Shown: positions 42,989 to 51,259 of the stretch, piece by piece
How the letters are laid out: each line of letters opens with the position of its first letter
Position numbering within the stretch: position 1 is the first letter of the stretch
Assembly (NCBI GenBank): GCA_020634515.1
Contig: JACKBL010000003.1
Span: 248,001-312,000, forward strand
Reading direction: 5' to 3'
DNA from: Ardenticatenales bacterium
GTDB lineage: Bacteria > Chloroflexota > Anaerolineae > Promineifilales > Promineifilaceae
Length of the DNA: 64,000 nt
Made by a program: the position numbers and the translations under genes
Notes under the pieces: generated by a model
Seen by the model: the letters and a program-made list of their open reading frames with translations, nothing else
Told to the model about the DNA's origin: nothing
The model's database searches: none

Positions 42989-43810
42989 TCACGCTTCGGC
43001 GCAGCTCTGGTCCGCCGCCAGGTAGATGTCGCTGGCGTACTTCAGGTTGAGCAGCAGGTCGGGCAGGTCAGTGGCGCTGATTTGCAGGACGACTGCGACC
43101 GCGTCGGCGGGCACATCCGTGGTGACAAGTTGCCCGGTCGCGTCCTGGAACGCCATCACGATGGCGCAGGCGGCGAACGCGGTGGGCGGGGTGATGGTCT
43201 CGGTGTCGTTGTTCGTGGGAAGCTGCGCCAGTATGACCAGGCGTGCCGGCATACCGGGCATGAATCCATCCAGCGGGGCGCGGTTGCGTTCAAGGGAGAG
43301 GGTCCAATACAGTTTACCTTTCTGTGGCGTGGGCGTGGGCGTGATAGTCGGGGTTTCGCCAGGCGCCAGCGTCGCCGTGGGTGTGAGCGTGGGCGCGGGC
43401 GTGGGTAGGGGCGTGGCGGTAGGCCAGTCGGAGAGGGAATGGTAGGTTAGTTTTGTGCCGGCATTTAGCAAAGCTGCTTCGAGGGTGGGGGCGGCGGCGG
43501 CGGGCACGGCCAGGAGCGCGGCTGTGCGGTCTGCGCCCAGCGTGTCGCGCACCTCTCCCGCGGTTTGTAGGGCTGCTTCGGGTGTGCTTTGGGCATTGGG
43601 GACGAAGACGGTGAGGTGGAGGATTTTGCCGGCAGAAAGCCCCTCTACGCCGCCGACGAAGGAAGATGCCGGCACAGCCACATCCCGCAACACCGGCGGC
43701 GGCGTCAGCGTCGCATCCAAATCCAACGCCAGCCGCAGCAACACCCAAACAAACAGACCCATCAGTAGCCAGCGCCAGGTACGGCCAATAAAATTTACCA
43801 CATTCTCCAT
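42989..43810 (-). CDS. Unknown single-pass protein with Thr/Pro linker
   Basis: Not recognised. 273 residues from ATG 43810 (GAAGG upstream). One span (WRWLLMGLFVWVLLRLALDL) near residues 12-31, then an extracellular domain (residues 32-130), a low-complexity linker of about 35 residues rich in TP (PTPAPTLTPTATLAPGETPT) and a second small domain with TFAACAIVMAF. The linker is typical of exported Chloroflexota proteins. Upstream gap is 65 bases to the 43876 gene, same strand. Three TGCCGGCA copies lie in this gene (43244, 43456, 43627) plus one at 43667, the densest cluster in the window. Confidence 0.75.
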   Translation of the reverse strand: MENVVNFIGRTWRWLLMGLFVWVLLRLALDLDATLTPPPVLRDVAVPASSFVGGVEGLSAGKILHLTVFVPNAQSTPEAALQTAGEVRDTLGADRTAALLAVPAAAAPTLEAALLNAGTKLTYHSLSDWPTATPLPTPAPTLTPTATLAPGETPTITPTPTPQKGKLYWTLSLERNRAPLDGFMPGMPARLVILAQLPTNNDTETITPPTAFAACAIVMAFQDATGQLVTTDVPADAVAVVLQISATDLPDLLLNLKYASDIYLAADQSCAEA

Positions 43811-43875
43811 CACGCCCTTCCCGCGCCCAAGAACAACGCAAACAGGCGCACAAACACCCGTCGTTCCATTCTCAT

Positions 43876-44475
43876 CTATTCCCACGGCCCCAGGATAGTG
43901 GCATCATCCTTCGGTCGCCACAAAGAGGAAAAAGCCTCGTCCGCCAGTACGCGGTTGAAAGCATCCCGCGTCACCACCAGCGGCTTTGGATGCTGCAACA
44001 GTTGCCTGTTCCGTCGCACCGTATCCAGGCCGCTTCCGCCCTTTTTCAACGCCCTATCAAACATATCTCGCGCCAGTGTCTCATCGGGCGGCTTTTTCCA
44101 CATCACGGCACAGCCGATATTGTTGTAGTCGGCGGCATTCAGCGGATTGCCAGAATCTTCGAACGCCAACCAGTAGCCGTATACGTTATCCGCTTTCCCC
44201 ACATTCTGGCAATCCTCTTTTTCAAGATGAAACGGGTCACGGGAAACGCCCGTCAACGGCTGGAATTGACACGGAGATGGCCGACCCGCCAGCCGCAGAA
44301 TGAGGGGACCACCTAGAGATTCCTCAATGAACTCCCCTTTCATGCCGGCATCTTTACGCAACGGGTCAATCTCACGCGGGATTTCAATCACATATTGCTG
44401 CCAGGCGCTGGCCTCTTGCCGGCTCAGCCCCAACTCTTGCAGCAGCGACTGCCACAATTCATGCTGCTTATCCAT
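43876..44475 (-). CDS. Unknown soluble protein
   Basis: Not recognised. 199 residues from ATG 44475; GAGGAG lies eight bases upstream. No signal or membrane span. The middle part (YGYWLAFEDSGNPLNAADYNNIGCAVMWKKPPDETLARDMFDRALK in pieces) has a tetratricopeptide-like feel (DYNNIGCAVMW ... ARDMFDRAL), but only one such unit is visible. It starts one base after the stop of the 44477 gene, so they form an operon. Confidence 0.7.
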   Translation of the reverse strand: MDKQHELWQSLLQELGLSRQEASAWQQYVIEIPREIDPLRKDAGMKGEFIEESLGGPLILRLAGRPSPCQFQPLTGVSRDPFHLEKEDCQNVGKADNVYGYWLAFEDSGNPLNAADYNNIGCAVMWKKPPDETLARDMFDRALKKGGSGLDTVRRNRQLLQHPKPLVVTRDAFNRVLADEAFSSLWRPKDDATILGPWE

Positions 44476-44476
44476 C

Positions 44477-46216
44477 TTATGACTCCTCATCTCTAACTTG
44501 CGCGGGGCGGAGAACACATTGGATGATTTTATCTTGCGGCACGCCCTCAATCCGCCAGGCAACGCTCGATTCATCCACCACGGTGACGGGCACAGGCGTT
44601 AACACTTTGTCTGAATGCGCCACAACGAGGTGAATTTTTGCCGGCATCACCTGCATCTTCGTCAGCCGCGTCACCATCACCGTCACATCCCGCGGCCCGT
44701 CCGTTTGCAGGAAAAGCTTAACCGCATCCACGCCAACCGGCTTTACTTCCAGCAGCGTCGCATTTTCGACCATAATCTTCAAGCGCGGATCATAATCCAC
44801 TTCATAGCGCAGCCAGACCGTCGTCCGTGGCGCAATATCGCCCAGACCCCACAGGACCTTGTCCGGCGGACCTGGCTGTCGTAAACCATGCAAAACATCC
44901 GCCTGATTCAACCGCCCCACGATGGAAGCGGGCAGCACGGGCGCGCGTTTGTCTCCCACCAGGAGAAACACATTGCGCGCGGGCGCGGCATGGTCCCCCG
45001 CCGATTCATTGGTGATGCCAAACAGGTAAGCAACGCGGCAGGCAGCCAACAACGCAACGCGCCTATTCCGCAGTTCCCATGCCGGCAGCCGCTGCTGCTC
45101 CAGCGTCACACTAACCGTAGGAGGATAAAGCAAAGAGACATCAGATAGCGGGCTGGCCGGCTGCGGCGGTTCGTAATACCAGTCTGGCTCCCGCCGGGGC
45201 ATAGCCAACCGATTGGTCCAGTTTTCCTGAGGCAGCCGCAGCGCGCCATACAGCAACCAGCGGGACACCGCTTCCCAACGCCCCATGCGCGGGCTTTGCA
45301 TCTGTCCCGTTCCCTCCTCCAACGTGGCCGTCAAATGTTCATACGTGGCCAGCGGGCGCAGTTTCAACTTCGCGGCCACGGCATCCAGATGCAGATCAAA
45401 TGCCAGACGCATGTCGCGCGCCCATGCCCGCGCCTGGGGTATGGCGGTAGCGTAGGCTGTGTAGGCGAAGAGTCCGAGGACGGGCAGCCAGAGCAGATGC
45501 CACAACGGTCCCCACCAAAGCCGCAGCAGCAAAATTTCACCGGCAACGAGGCCAGAAACACCGGCCAGACTGGCGAGAAAGATGAGGGCATCCATTCTGC
45601 CGGCAATTCCCTGCCGTAATGGATCGTTTTCCGCCCGCAGCACCGCCTCCATCGCCGGCCACATCGTATCCAGATGCACCCCATACTGATTCCACGTATA
45701 ACTGGCCGGATTCGCCAGGATATTGCCCAACTGCGTCGGAGCCAGCGCCATCGGTTCGGGAAAATCCGTCGCTAATCGCTGCGTCGCGCGCGCGGCGGCG
45801 GTCCGCACCGCCTCATCCCCCGTCTCATCATCGGCGTATGCCCGCAGTTTCGCCAGCAGCCCCTCCAGAATCTGCCGCTGCCGGGCAACGCCCTTATCGC
45901 CCAACCAGGTATCTCGAATAATTTGCCCGCTAATCAGGTTCACAAACGTCGTCCCCGAAGCGTTCAGCAAATACCCAGACACAAACAGGATGAAAGTCCC
46001 CAGCAGCACCTGCCAGGTCGTGGATAAAGACTCAAAAGCAAGGATGACGACAATCCGATGTTGGCGCAACGCAGGCAAAACCAGCACCTGGTTGAGAGCA
46101 AGGAAGATCGCCGCAGCCACCAGGGGGCCGGGCTTGATCAGCTTCTTGAAATCATCCGTGACGCTCCCCGTGAGAAGTTCCGTCAGCGAGGATAAAACGG
46201 GAAAGATACTGGTCAT
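44477..46216 (-). CDS. Unknown membrane protein with C-terminal soluble domains
   Basis: Not recognised. 579 residues from ATG 46216 with AAGGAG upstream. Four hydrophobic segments: LVAAAIFLALNQVLVLPAL and VLLGTFILFVSGYLLNA near the N-terminus, and a pair around residues 235-285 (LIFLASLAGVSGLVAGEILLL, LLWLPVLGLFAYTAYAT). A helical region with YADDETGDEAVRTAAARATQRL lies between the pairs. The C-terminal 200 residues look beta-rich (VFLLVGDKRAPVLPASIVG, TTVWLRYEVDYDPRLKIMVENATLLEV). It is the first gene of a three-gene unit with the two unknown genes downstream. Confidence 0.75.
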   Translation of the reverse strand: MTSIFPVLSSLTELLTGSVTDDFKKLIKPGPLVAAAIFLALNQVLVLPALRQHRIVVILAFESLSTTWQVLLGTFILFVSGYLLNASGTTFVNLISGQIIRDTWLGDKGVARQRQILEGLLAKLRAYADDETGDEAVRTAAARATQRLATDFPEPMALAPTQLGNILANPASYTWNQYGVHLDTMWPAMEAVLRAENDPLRQGIAGRMDALIFLASLAGVSGLVAGEILLLRLWWGPLWHLLWLPVLGLFAYTAYATAIPQARAWARDMRLAFDLHLDAVAAKLKLRPLATYEHLTATLEEGTGQMQSPRMGRWEAVSRWLLYGALRLPQENWTNRLAMPRREPDWYYEPPQPASPLSDVSLLYPPTVSVTLEQQRLPAWELRNRRVALLAACRVAYLFGITNESAGDHAAPARNVFLLVGDKRAPVLPASIVGRLNQADVLHGLRQPGPPDKVLWGLGDIAPRTTVWLRYEVDYDPRLKIMVENATLLEVKPVGVDAVKLFLQTDGPRDVTVMVTRLTKMQVMPAKIHLVVAHSDKVLTPVPVTVVDESSVAWRIEGVPQDKIIQCVLRPAQVRDEES

Positions 46217-46330
46217 TGGCGACTCCTTGCGCGGAAAAGGGAGGCAAAAATGCACCGCCCGGCGACTCTCAACCACATATGGCTAATGAACGCGGCGCAC
46301 CCGTGTGCTTACAAACATTATAGGCAACTG

Positions 46331-46429
46331 CTAAGGAACAGACATCAAACAAGACAACGAAGTTGTTTCCTTACCGTTCCTTCAAACTGACGATGCAATT
46401 CCGTACTTTATTCCATCGTCAGGCCTAAG
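46331..46429. repeat. Family B repeat, full copy
   Basis: CTAAGGAAC ... AAGACAACGAAGTTGTTTCC ... GTTCCTTCAAACTGACGATG ... CATCGTCAG ... CCTAAG. Ends are inverted (CTAAGG/CCTAAG); two internal stems. The 734-base gap 46217-46950 is made of repeats: B, A arms, a hairpin, E, C, F and A. No gene is visible there. Confidence 0.85.
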
Positions 46430-46517
46430 CCAGATTGGACCAATCTCCAGAGAGCGTTAGTAGTTACCATTATAGAAAAAGCCTCCCTCCACGTCTACCG
46501 CTATGAAGACGATGAGT

Positions 46518-46552
46518 GAGCTTGGTTCATTTTCCAAGAATGAACCAAGCTC
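46518..46552. repeat. Family A-like hairpin
   Basis: GAGCTTGGTTCATT ... AATGAACCAAGCTC around a five-base centre. Confidence 0.75.
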
Positions 46553-46561
46553 TTACCGGAC

Positions 46562-46655
46562 ACTGGCGTTTTTGGACTGGCTTCAGCCGGCCCACATATG
46601 GCGTTTGATCCCGGCCAAAGCCGCGACGCCGGCCACCATATGTAGCTTGCGCCAG
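46562..46655. repeat. Family E inverted-repeat element, copy 2
   Basis: Near copy of 33704-33799: ACTGGCGTTTTTGGACTGG ... GCCCACATATGGCGTTTG ... GCGACGCCGGCCACCATATG ... GCGCCAG. Confidence 0.75.
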
Positions 46656-46670
46656 ACTCCAGTCTCTTAG

Positions 46671-46762
46671 CCGCATCCGTATTTAAGATTGGAAACAACG
46701 GATGCGCTGGAAGGGTTCTTGCTTGTCGGATAATCCAAAGTCAATTGTGTACGAACCCTTCG
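46671..46762. repeat. Family C repeat (GCATCCGT ... ACGGATGC)
   Basis: GCCGCATCCGTATTTAAG ... AACGGATGCGCTGG, AAGGGTTCTT and AACCCTTCG arms follow. Related copies lie at 49823, 53803, 55107 and 59838. Confidence 0.75.
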
Positions 46763-46895
46763 TAACCGTCCGAAAACAACTTCACGCTTTTTACGGACGG
46801 CTACCACCAGCTCTCATGGATAGGGGCTATCCATGAGAGCCGCTGTCCGCACACTTCCGCCAATTTAATTGCGGATAGCCACTTAATCGTAACTG
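46763..46895. repeat. Family F repeat with an internal hairpin
   Basis: ACCGTCCGAAAACAACTTCAC ... and GCGGATAGCCACTTA match the shorter copy at 53747-53804. Here a 13-bp hairpin (46810-46840, GCTCTCATGGATA / TATCCATGAGAGC) lies inside. Confidence 0.65.
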
Positions 46896-46950
46896 CTAGG
46901 CCAGATTGGACCAATTTCCAGAGAACACTTACGCTTTTTCCGCGCCCGAT

Positions 46951-48222
46951 TCAGGGCACGTACACTTCGTACAACGGTCCGGGATCAGGTATCCAGAACA
47001 TGCCCAGATAAAGGTTGCCCTGATTGTCCTCGCCAAACGTGTTCAAAAACAAGTCTACCCCCTCCAGGTTGCCTAATGGAACCGTGCTGGCAACGCCGTC
47101 CGCGTAGGTCATGGCGAAGAAGGAAAGACGACAGGAATCGGCGAAGATGAAGCGGCCATCCGTTTCCGGGCGCAGCACCTTGCCGCCAATGACGGCGCAG
47201 CCCGTGCCCTCGCCGTGGCCGTGGGGGTAGGTGTAGGCGGGTGGCGTGAATCGCCACTGGTCGGCGCATACACCATCGGTGAGGACGACCAATGGTCCCT
47301 CCAGACAGGGCCAACCAAAGTTCCAACCGGGGCTGCCATCGGGAATGATGTCCACTTCTTCCCACGAGCGGTCCCCCACATCACCTACGAAAATGTGGCC
47401 GCGCACGGGGTCAATGGCAAACCGCCACGGATTGCGGAACCCCATGGCCCACACTTCGGCGGAAACCAGCGCCTGGGCGTCCAGGAAGGGGTGCATGTGT
47501 CGCGGCGCGGACACGGCCCCGTTCACCACGCTGCTCACATCCATGCGGATGATTTTGCCCAGCACGGAATTGCCGTCTTGCGCCACGAGGAACTGGGAAT
47601 CGTCCCCGACGCCCTGGTAGAGATAGCCGTCACGGGGGTTGAAAGCCAGGCCGCCGCCATTGTGGAGGATGCCTTGCTCACTGATTTGCATGATGATTAG
47701 CTCACTGTTCGGGTCGGCCACGTTCGCGTCGGCGGTCACGCGGAAGCGAGAGGTGCGCACTTCCCATTGCACGCCGCTCTGCGCTGTGTAGGTGACAAAG
47801 AAGTAGCCGTTCTGAGCGTAGTCGGGGTGAAATGCCAGGGCCAGGAGTCCCTGTTCCTGCCCGGTGCTTTCCACGCGGGCGCTGATGTCCATGAAGGTGG
47901 TGATGTTGCCTTGCGGCTGGATGACGGATATTTTGCCGGCTTTTTCCACGACAAACAGACGGTCGTCGCCGGCATGGGTGATGTCCGTGATGGGACCAAA
48001 GCTGCCAACGGCGGGCGTGATCTCAAATTCGCGGGGGGCCAACATGAGAGGCAAGAAAATGGCCGATGACTCGGCGCCCTGTCCCGGACGAACAGCGAGG
48101 ATGAGGGTCGTTCCGATCATGGTCAGGAGCAAGATAAGCAGGAATGCGCCCGTTCGCGGCCCCGGTTTGGGAGCAAGCGCGGCTCGGGTTGATGGGGGGA
48201 GGTCTGTCGAATCAGCAGGCAT
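46951..48222 (-). CDS. Membrane-anchored PQQ-type sugar dehydrogenase (GSDH/Yli I-like beta-propeller)
   Basis: 423 residues from ATG 48222, GGAAGG upstream. An N-terminal anchor (AFLLILLLTMIGTTLILAV, residues 26-44) with an IFLPLML stretch after it points to export. Six-bladed propeller features: DRLFVVEKAGKISVI, EQGLLALAFHPDYAQNGYFFVTYT, GILHNGGGLAFNPRDGYLYQGVGD, GFRNPWRFAIDP and GDVGDRSWEEVDII. Family members oxidise aldose sugars with PQQ; PQQ genes are not in the window and several family members are non-enzymatic, so activity is inferred only. Confidence 0.88.
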   Translation of the reverse strand: MPADSTDLPPSTRAALAPKPGPRTGAFLLILLLTMIGTTLILAVRPGQGAESSAIFLPLMLAPREFEITPAVGSFGPITDITHAGDDRLFVVEKAGKISVIQPQGNITTFMDISARVESTGQEQGLLALAFHPDYAQNGYFFVTYTAQSGVQWEVRTSRFRVTADANVADPNSELIIMQISEQGILHNGGGLAFNPRDGYLYQGVGDDSQFLVAQDGNSVLGKIIRMDVSSVVNGAVSAPRHMHPFLDAQALVSAEVWAMGFRNPWRFAIDPVRGHIFVGDVGDRSWEEVDIIPDGSPGWNFGWPCLEGPLVVLTDGVCADQWRFTPPAYTYPHGHGEGTGCAVIGGKVLRPETDGRFIFADSCRLSFFAMTYADGVASTVPLGNLEGVDLFLNTFGEDNQGNLYLGMFWIPDPGPLYEVYVP

Positions 48223-48515
48223 GAAAACCTTCCTTGTGGGTAGTCAAGTGGTTGATTTTGGGAATTATTCTCGCCTTTTGGCTTTGGTCAAGGTGTCGTG
48301 GCGGGCCTGATGGAAAGCAAACTGGGAATAGTTTGGGGGCGAGAAATGGATTGTCTGGTTAATGCCGGCATCGTAACTGCCAAGCCCGATTGCACCAATT
48401 TTCAGAGAGCGTTAGTTGTTACCCGACATCGACGACACTTCAGGGTTCATGCGAAATTAACTTTGGACTATCCGACAAGCAAGGACCCTGCCAGCGCAGC
48501 GGTTGTTTCCAATCT

Positions 48516-48611
48516 TAAGGAACGGAATTAGGTAAGACAACGCAGTCGTTTCCTTACCGTTCCTTCAAACTGACGATGCAATTCCGTACTTTATTTCATC
48601 GTCAGTCCTTA
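48516..48611. repeat. Family B repeat, full copy
   Basis: TAAGGAACGGAATTA ... CGTTTCCTTACCGTTCC ... CTGACGATG ... CATCGTCAGTCCTTA. Begins TAAGGA and ends TCCTTA. The 441-base gap 48223-48663 also holds a TGCCGGCA (48363), family A/C fragments and the promoter at 48624. Confidence 0.85.
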
Positions 48612-48623
48612 ACATTCTGTTAA

Positions 48624-48653
48624 TTGACTTGGGTTTAACACCCGTGCTATACT
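48624..48653 (+). promoter_or_regulatory. Sigma70-type promoter for the HNH gene
   Basis: TTGACT (48624-48629), 18-base spacer, TATACT (48648-48653); the start codon is only 10 bases downstream, so the leader is very short or absent. Confidence 0.7.
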
Positions 48654-48663
48654 GCACGCGGCT

Positions 48664-49185
48664 ATGGGCAAGCTTATGAAATTGAACGAGCCGGTGCTCA
48701 TCTTGAACATCAACTACGAGCCTCTGCACGTTTGTAACATCAAACGCGCATTGAACTTGCTGCTTGCCGGCAAAGCGGAAATCGTCCTTAACGGGCGCGG
48801 CTACATCCACACCAGCAGCGACCAATTTGAAATCCCCTCCGTCATCAAACTGGCATATATGGTCAAACGCCCCCGTCCGCAGATCGCCCTTTCCAAGCGG
48901 GAGATTTTGCGGCGGGACGATTACACTTGCCAGTACTGCGGACGCAAGACCAACCTCCTGACCATTGACCACGTGGTGCCGCGCCATGCAGGCGGCAGCC
49001 ATAGCTGGTATAACCTGGTAGCCGCGTGCGCCCCGTGCAACCGGCGCAAGGGGGGCAAGATGCTGGATCAGGCAAACATGCAACTGCGTCGCCGCCCATT
49101 CGAGCCAAACCCATCCGCCTTTTATCTATTTGGCAACCATCTGGAAAAACGGCAGGAGTGGAACGAATTCCTGGAAGGATGGTAG
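48664..49185 (+). CDS. HNH endonuclease-family protein
   Basis: 173 residues. The HNH core YTCQYCGRKTNLLTIDHVVPRHAGGSHSWYNLVAACAPCNRRKGGK (in parts: CQYC, IDHVVPR, NLVAACAPCNRRK) has both zinc CxxC pairs and the D-H / N / N residues. The N-terminal part (VLILNINYEPLHVCNIKRALNLLLAGKAEIV) is the conserved extension of a widespread housekeeping HNH subgroup in cyanobacteria and Chloroflexota, unrelated to known restriction systems. It has a strong promoter of its own. Confidence 0.93.
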   Translation: MGKLMKLNEPVLILNINYEPLHVCNIKRALNLLLAGKAEIVLNGRGYIHTSSDQFEIPSVIKLAYMVKRPRPQIALSKREILRRDDYTCQYCGRKTNLLTIDHVVPRHAGGSHSWYNLVAACAPCNRRKGGKMLDQANMQLRRRPFEPNPSAFYLFGNHLEKRQEWNEFLEGW

Positions 49186-49199
49186 CCGCTTCCAGGAAG

Positions 49200-49685
49200 C
49201 TATGACCGGCGGGCGGCCTGGGCGCGGGCCAGCGCCACAATTCGGGGAAGCCCTTCATCGAGCAGACGACTCAGTTCGCGGAACATCGCCGCGTAGCCCT
49301 CGCGGGGGCCGCCGTAAGGGTCGCTGATACTGTATTTTAGCCCCACCATTTCCGACAAGAGATAAACTTTGGTCGCGTCTGCGGGAAATTCGACGCGCAA
49401 TGCTTCGGCGTGACCGGCCTCCATGCACAGCACCAGGTCCGCCTGCTGCATCAGGCCAGACGTGATCATTTGCGCGCGTTTGTCGCCCACCTCCAGGCCA
49501 TGTTCGCGCATCATTTCCTGGCTGTAGAGAGCGGGGGGGCGACCAACCAATGCCCATGTGCCGGCAGAAACGACCGTCCACGACTCCGCTTCAATGGGCA
49601 GAGCGGTCAGTTGCCGCCGCAGCAGCGCCTCCGCCACCGGAGAGCGGCAGATATTTGCCGTGCAGACAATGAGGATAGTGGGCAT
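49200..49685 (-). CDS. Low-molecular-weight protein-tyrosine phosphatase
   Basis: 161 residues from ATG 49685. The P-loop VCTANICRSPVAEALLR (C-x5-R-S) is at residues 7-16 and the general acid loop SDPYGGPREGY near 127. The family includes Wzb/Etp-type phosphatases of surface polysaccharide control and arsenate-reductase-like proteins; the DPYG loop and length favour a tyrosine phosphatase. It ends convergently 14 bases from the HNH gene. Confidence 0.92.
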   Translation of the reverse strand: MPTILIVCTANICRSPVAEALLRRQLTALPIEAESWTVVSAGTWALVGRPPALYSQEMMREHGLEVGDKRAQMITSGLMQQADLVLCMEAGHAEALRVEFPADATKVYLLSEMVGLKYSISDPYGGPREGYAAMFRELSRLLDEGLPRIVALARAQAARRS

Positions 49686-49725
49686 ACAACAACAACCTCT
49701 ATTAACGTTCCCGGAAGGCAACTGC

Positions 49726-49822
49726 TAAGGAACGGAATTAAAATAAGACAACGAAGTTGTTTCCTTACCGTTCCTTCAAACTGACGATGCCATTCCGCAC
49801 TTTATTGGATCGTCCGTCCTAA
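49726..49822. repeat. Family B repeat, full copy
   Basis: TAAGGAACGGAATTA ... AACGAAGTTG ... GTTCCTTCAAACTGACGATG ... TCGTCCGTCCTAA. First of a B-C-A series filling the 370-base gap 49686-50054. Confidence 0.85.
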
Positions 49823-49921
49823 GGGCGCATCCGTTAATAAAGGCTTCGCTCGGGAATTGACGGATGCGCTGGAAGGGTTCTTATGTGTGGGAAAGTCCGA
49901 AGTTAATTCCGAGAGAACCCT
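49823..49921. repeat. Family C repeat, full copy
   Basis: GCGCATCCGTTAATAAAGGC ... TTGACGGATGCGC, then AAGGGTTCTTA ... AAGTTAATTCC ... AACCCT. Confidence 0.8.
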
Positions 49922-49927
49922 AAGCTC

Positions 49928-49991
49928 AATTGGACCAATTTTCGAACGCGTGAAAAATCGGTCCAATCTCCAGAGAGCGTTAGTAGTTACC
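49928..49991. repeat. Family A arms plus conserved flank
   Basis: CAATTGGACCAATTTTCG ... AAAAATCGGTCCAATCTC, then GAGAGCGTTAGTAGTTAC, the flank shared with copies near 17032, 46450, 48403 and, inverted, 54030. Confidence 0.8.
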
Positions 49992-50054
49992 CCAGAAGTT
50001 CAATGCCAGGTCCAAAACGTCTCAAGGCAGCTTCCGGGAAGGTGGGCGCCAGGT

Positions 50055-51161
50055 TCATGCCGCGGCGCCGTGCCTGGCCGCCACCAGGTCGCAGAGCGCG
50101 AGCATATCGCCCGCCATGAGCGAATGCCCGCCCAGAATGACGGGAACGGCGGACGCCTGCGCCGCGCGTGTCATTTCGGCCACCCAGGGATGGGCGATTT
50201 GTTGCCAAAGGCCGAGATCGGAGGCAAAACGATCGGCGGCGGCGGGATCATGCCCCAGACTGGTCCAGAGAACGCGGGTGTCTATGAAGGCCAGGTCGGC
50301 CCAGTCCGCCAGCCGCGTAAAAAAGGTAGGCAAGCCGACCAGAGACATTTGTTCCGCCAGCAGGGAGTAGACTTCGCCGCGCGCGCGTCGCCCGCTGGAA
50401 ACCATGCCTCGCTCCTCGGCCAGCACGCGCAGCCAGCAGCGGCTGACGCGGTTGAGGGATTGCCATACTTCCGGGCTGATTCTGCCGGCAATAAAGACGC
50501 GCCGCGCCGGTGTTGCCAGGATGTCGATGGCCTGCTTGAGATCGGTGGTGTCCAGGGGGAGTTGGGAGAGGTAGCGGTGGAGGTGGGGTTGGGTATGCCG
50601 GCATAAACGCAATGCCAGCAGGTCGGTAGGTGTGTCGATGTCCAGGCGGCTGGCGGCGCTGACGGGCAAAACGGCGAGGGGCAGCCCCGCTTCGGTGGAA
50701 AGAACCCAGCCGAGCATATTGTCACGGGGGAGGCGAGGGGCGTATTGGGGAAGAATAGATGCCGGCACAATGCCGGCCCAATCGCTAGAAAATTGATTAT
50801 TCGTCGTCACCAGGCGCTCCGCCGCCGCCAACTGCGCCACGAGTTCCCCCAGTTCCGCCTCGCTCAACAGCGGCGCGGAACCACCGCCAAAATACAGCAG
50901 CCGCTCAATCCCAAACGTCGCCGTCAACTCAGCCAGGAACGCCCCCACATGTACCGGTCCGGCAGGCGACGCCACGGGAATCACGCCATCCGGGGCCAAC
51001 GCCACCGCATTGGGCGCAACCAGTACGACTTTTTGCACCAGTGGCTGCCGCCGCAACTGCGCCATCAGGTCGCAAGCCGCCGCCTGGCGCGCGCCGCGCA
51101 CCCAGTTAACCGGGTCGGTTCCCTGCCCCAGTTCGCCCACCATCACCACCGCTGTAACCAC
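50055..51161 (-). CDS. Nucleotidyltransferase-like protein of unknown specificity
   Basis: 368 residues from GTG 51161, chosen because GAGG lies five bases upstream; a longer frame to 51251 overlaps the hpf terminator. The N-terminal 210 residues look like a degenerate GT-A/MobA-CofC fold: VTAVVMVGELGQG, VVLVAPN, YFGGGSAPLLSEAEL, and RLDIDTPTDLLALRL, the D-I-D-T-P motif that closes such domains. The usual N-terminal LAAGxGxRM-K loop is missing, so catalysis is uncertain. Residues 220-368 form a separate helical region (SLGHDPAAADRFASDLGLW, VPVILGGHSLMAGDML). No pathway context is visible. Confidence 0.7.
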   Translation of the reverse strand: MVTAVVMVGELGQGTDPVNWVRGARQAAACDLMAQLRRQPLVQKVVLVAPNAVALAPDGVIPVASPAGPVHVGAFLAELTATFGIERLLYFGGGSAPLLSEAELGELVAQLAAAERLVTTNNQFSSDWAGIVPASILPQYAPRLPRDNMLGWVLSTEAGLPLAVLPVSAASRLDIDTPTDLLALRLCRHTQPHLHRYLSQLPLDTTDLKQAIDILATPARRVFIAGRISPEVWQSLNRVSRCWLRVLAEERGMVSSGRRARGEVYSLLAEQMSLVGLPTFFTRLADWADLAFIDTRVLWTSLGHDPAAADRFASDLGLWQQIAHPWVAEMTRAAQASAVPVILGGHSLMAGDMLALCDLVAARHGAAA

Positions 51162-51202
51162 TGATGCCTCCTCAAACCGGTGACGTTCCCCATGCCAGAG
51201 AC

Positions 51203-51241
51203 AAAAAAAGGGCAATCGCGCCCGCGCGACGCGATTGCCCT
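51203..51241 (-). terminator. Rho-independent terminator after hpf
   Basis: On the minus strand AGGGCAATCGCG pairs perfectly with CGCGATTGCCCT over a 9-base loop, followed by seven T (51209-51203). It lies 20 bases beyond the hpf stop. Confidence 0.93.
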
Positions 51242-51259
51242 CCATGCACATCCGAAACC

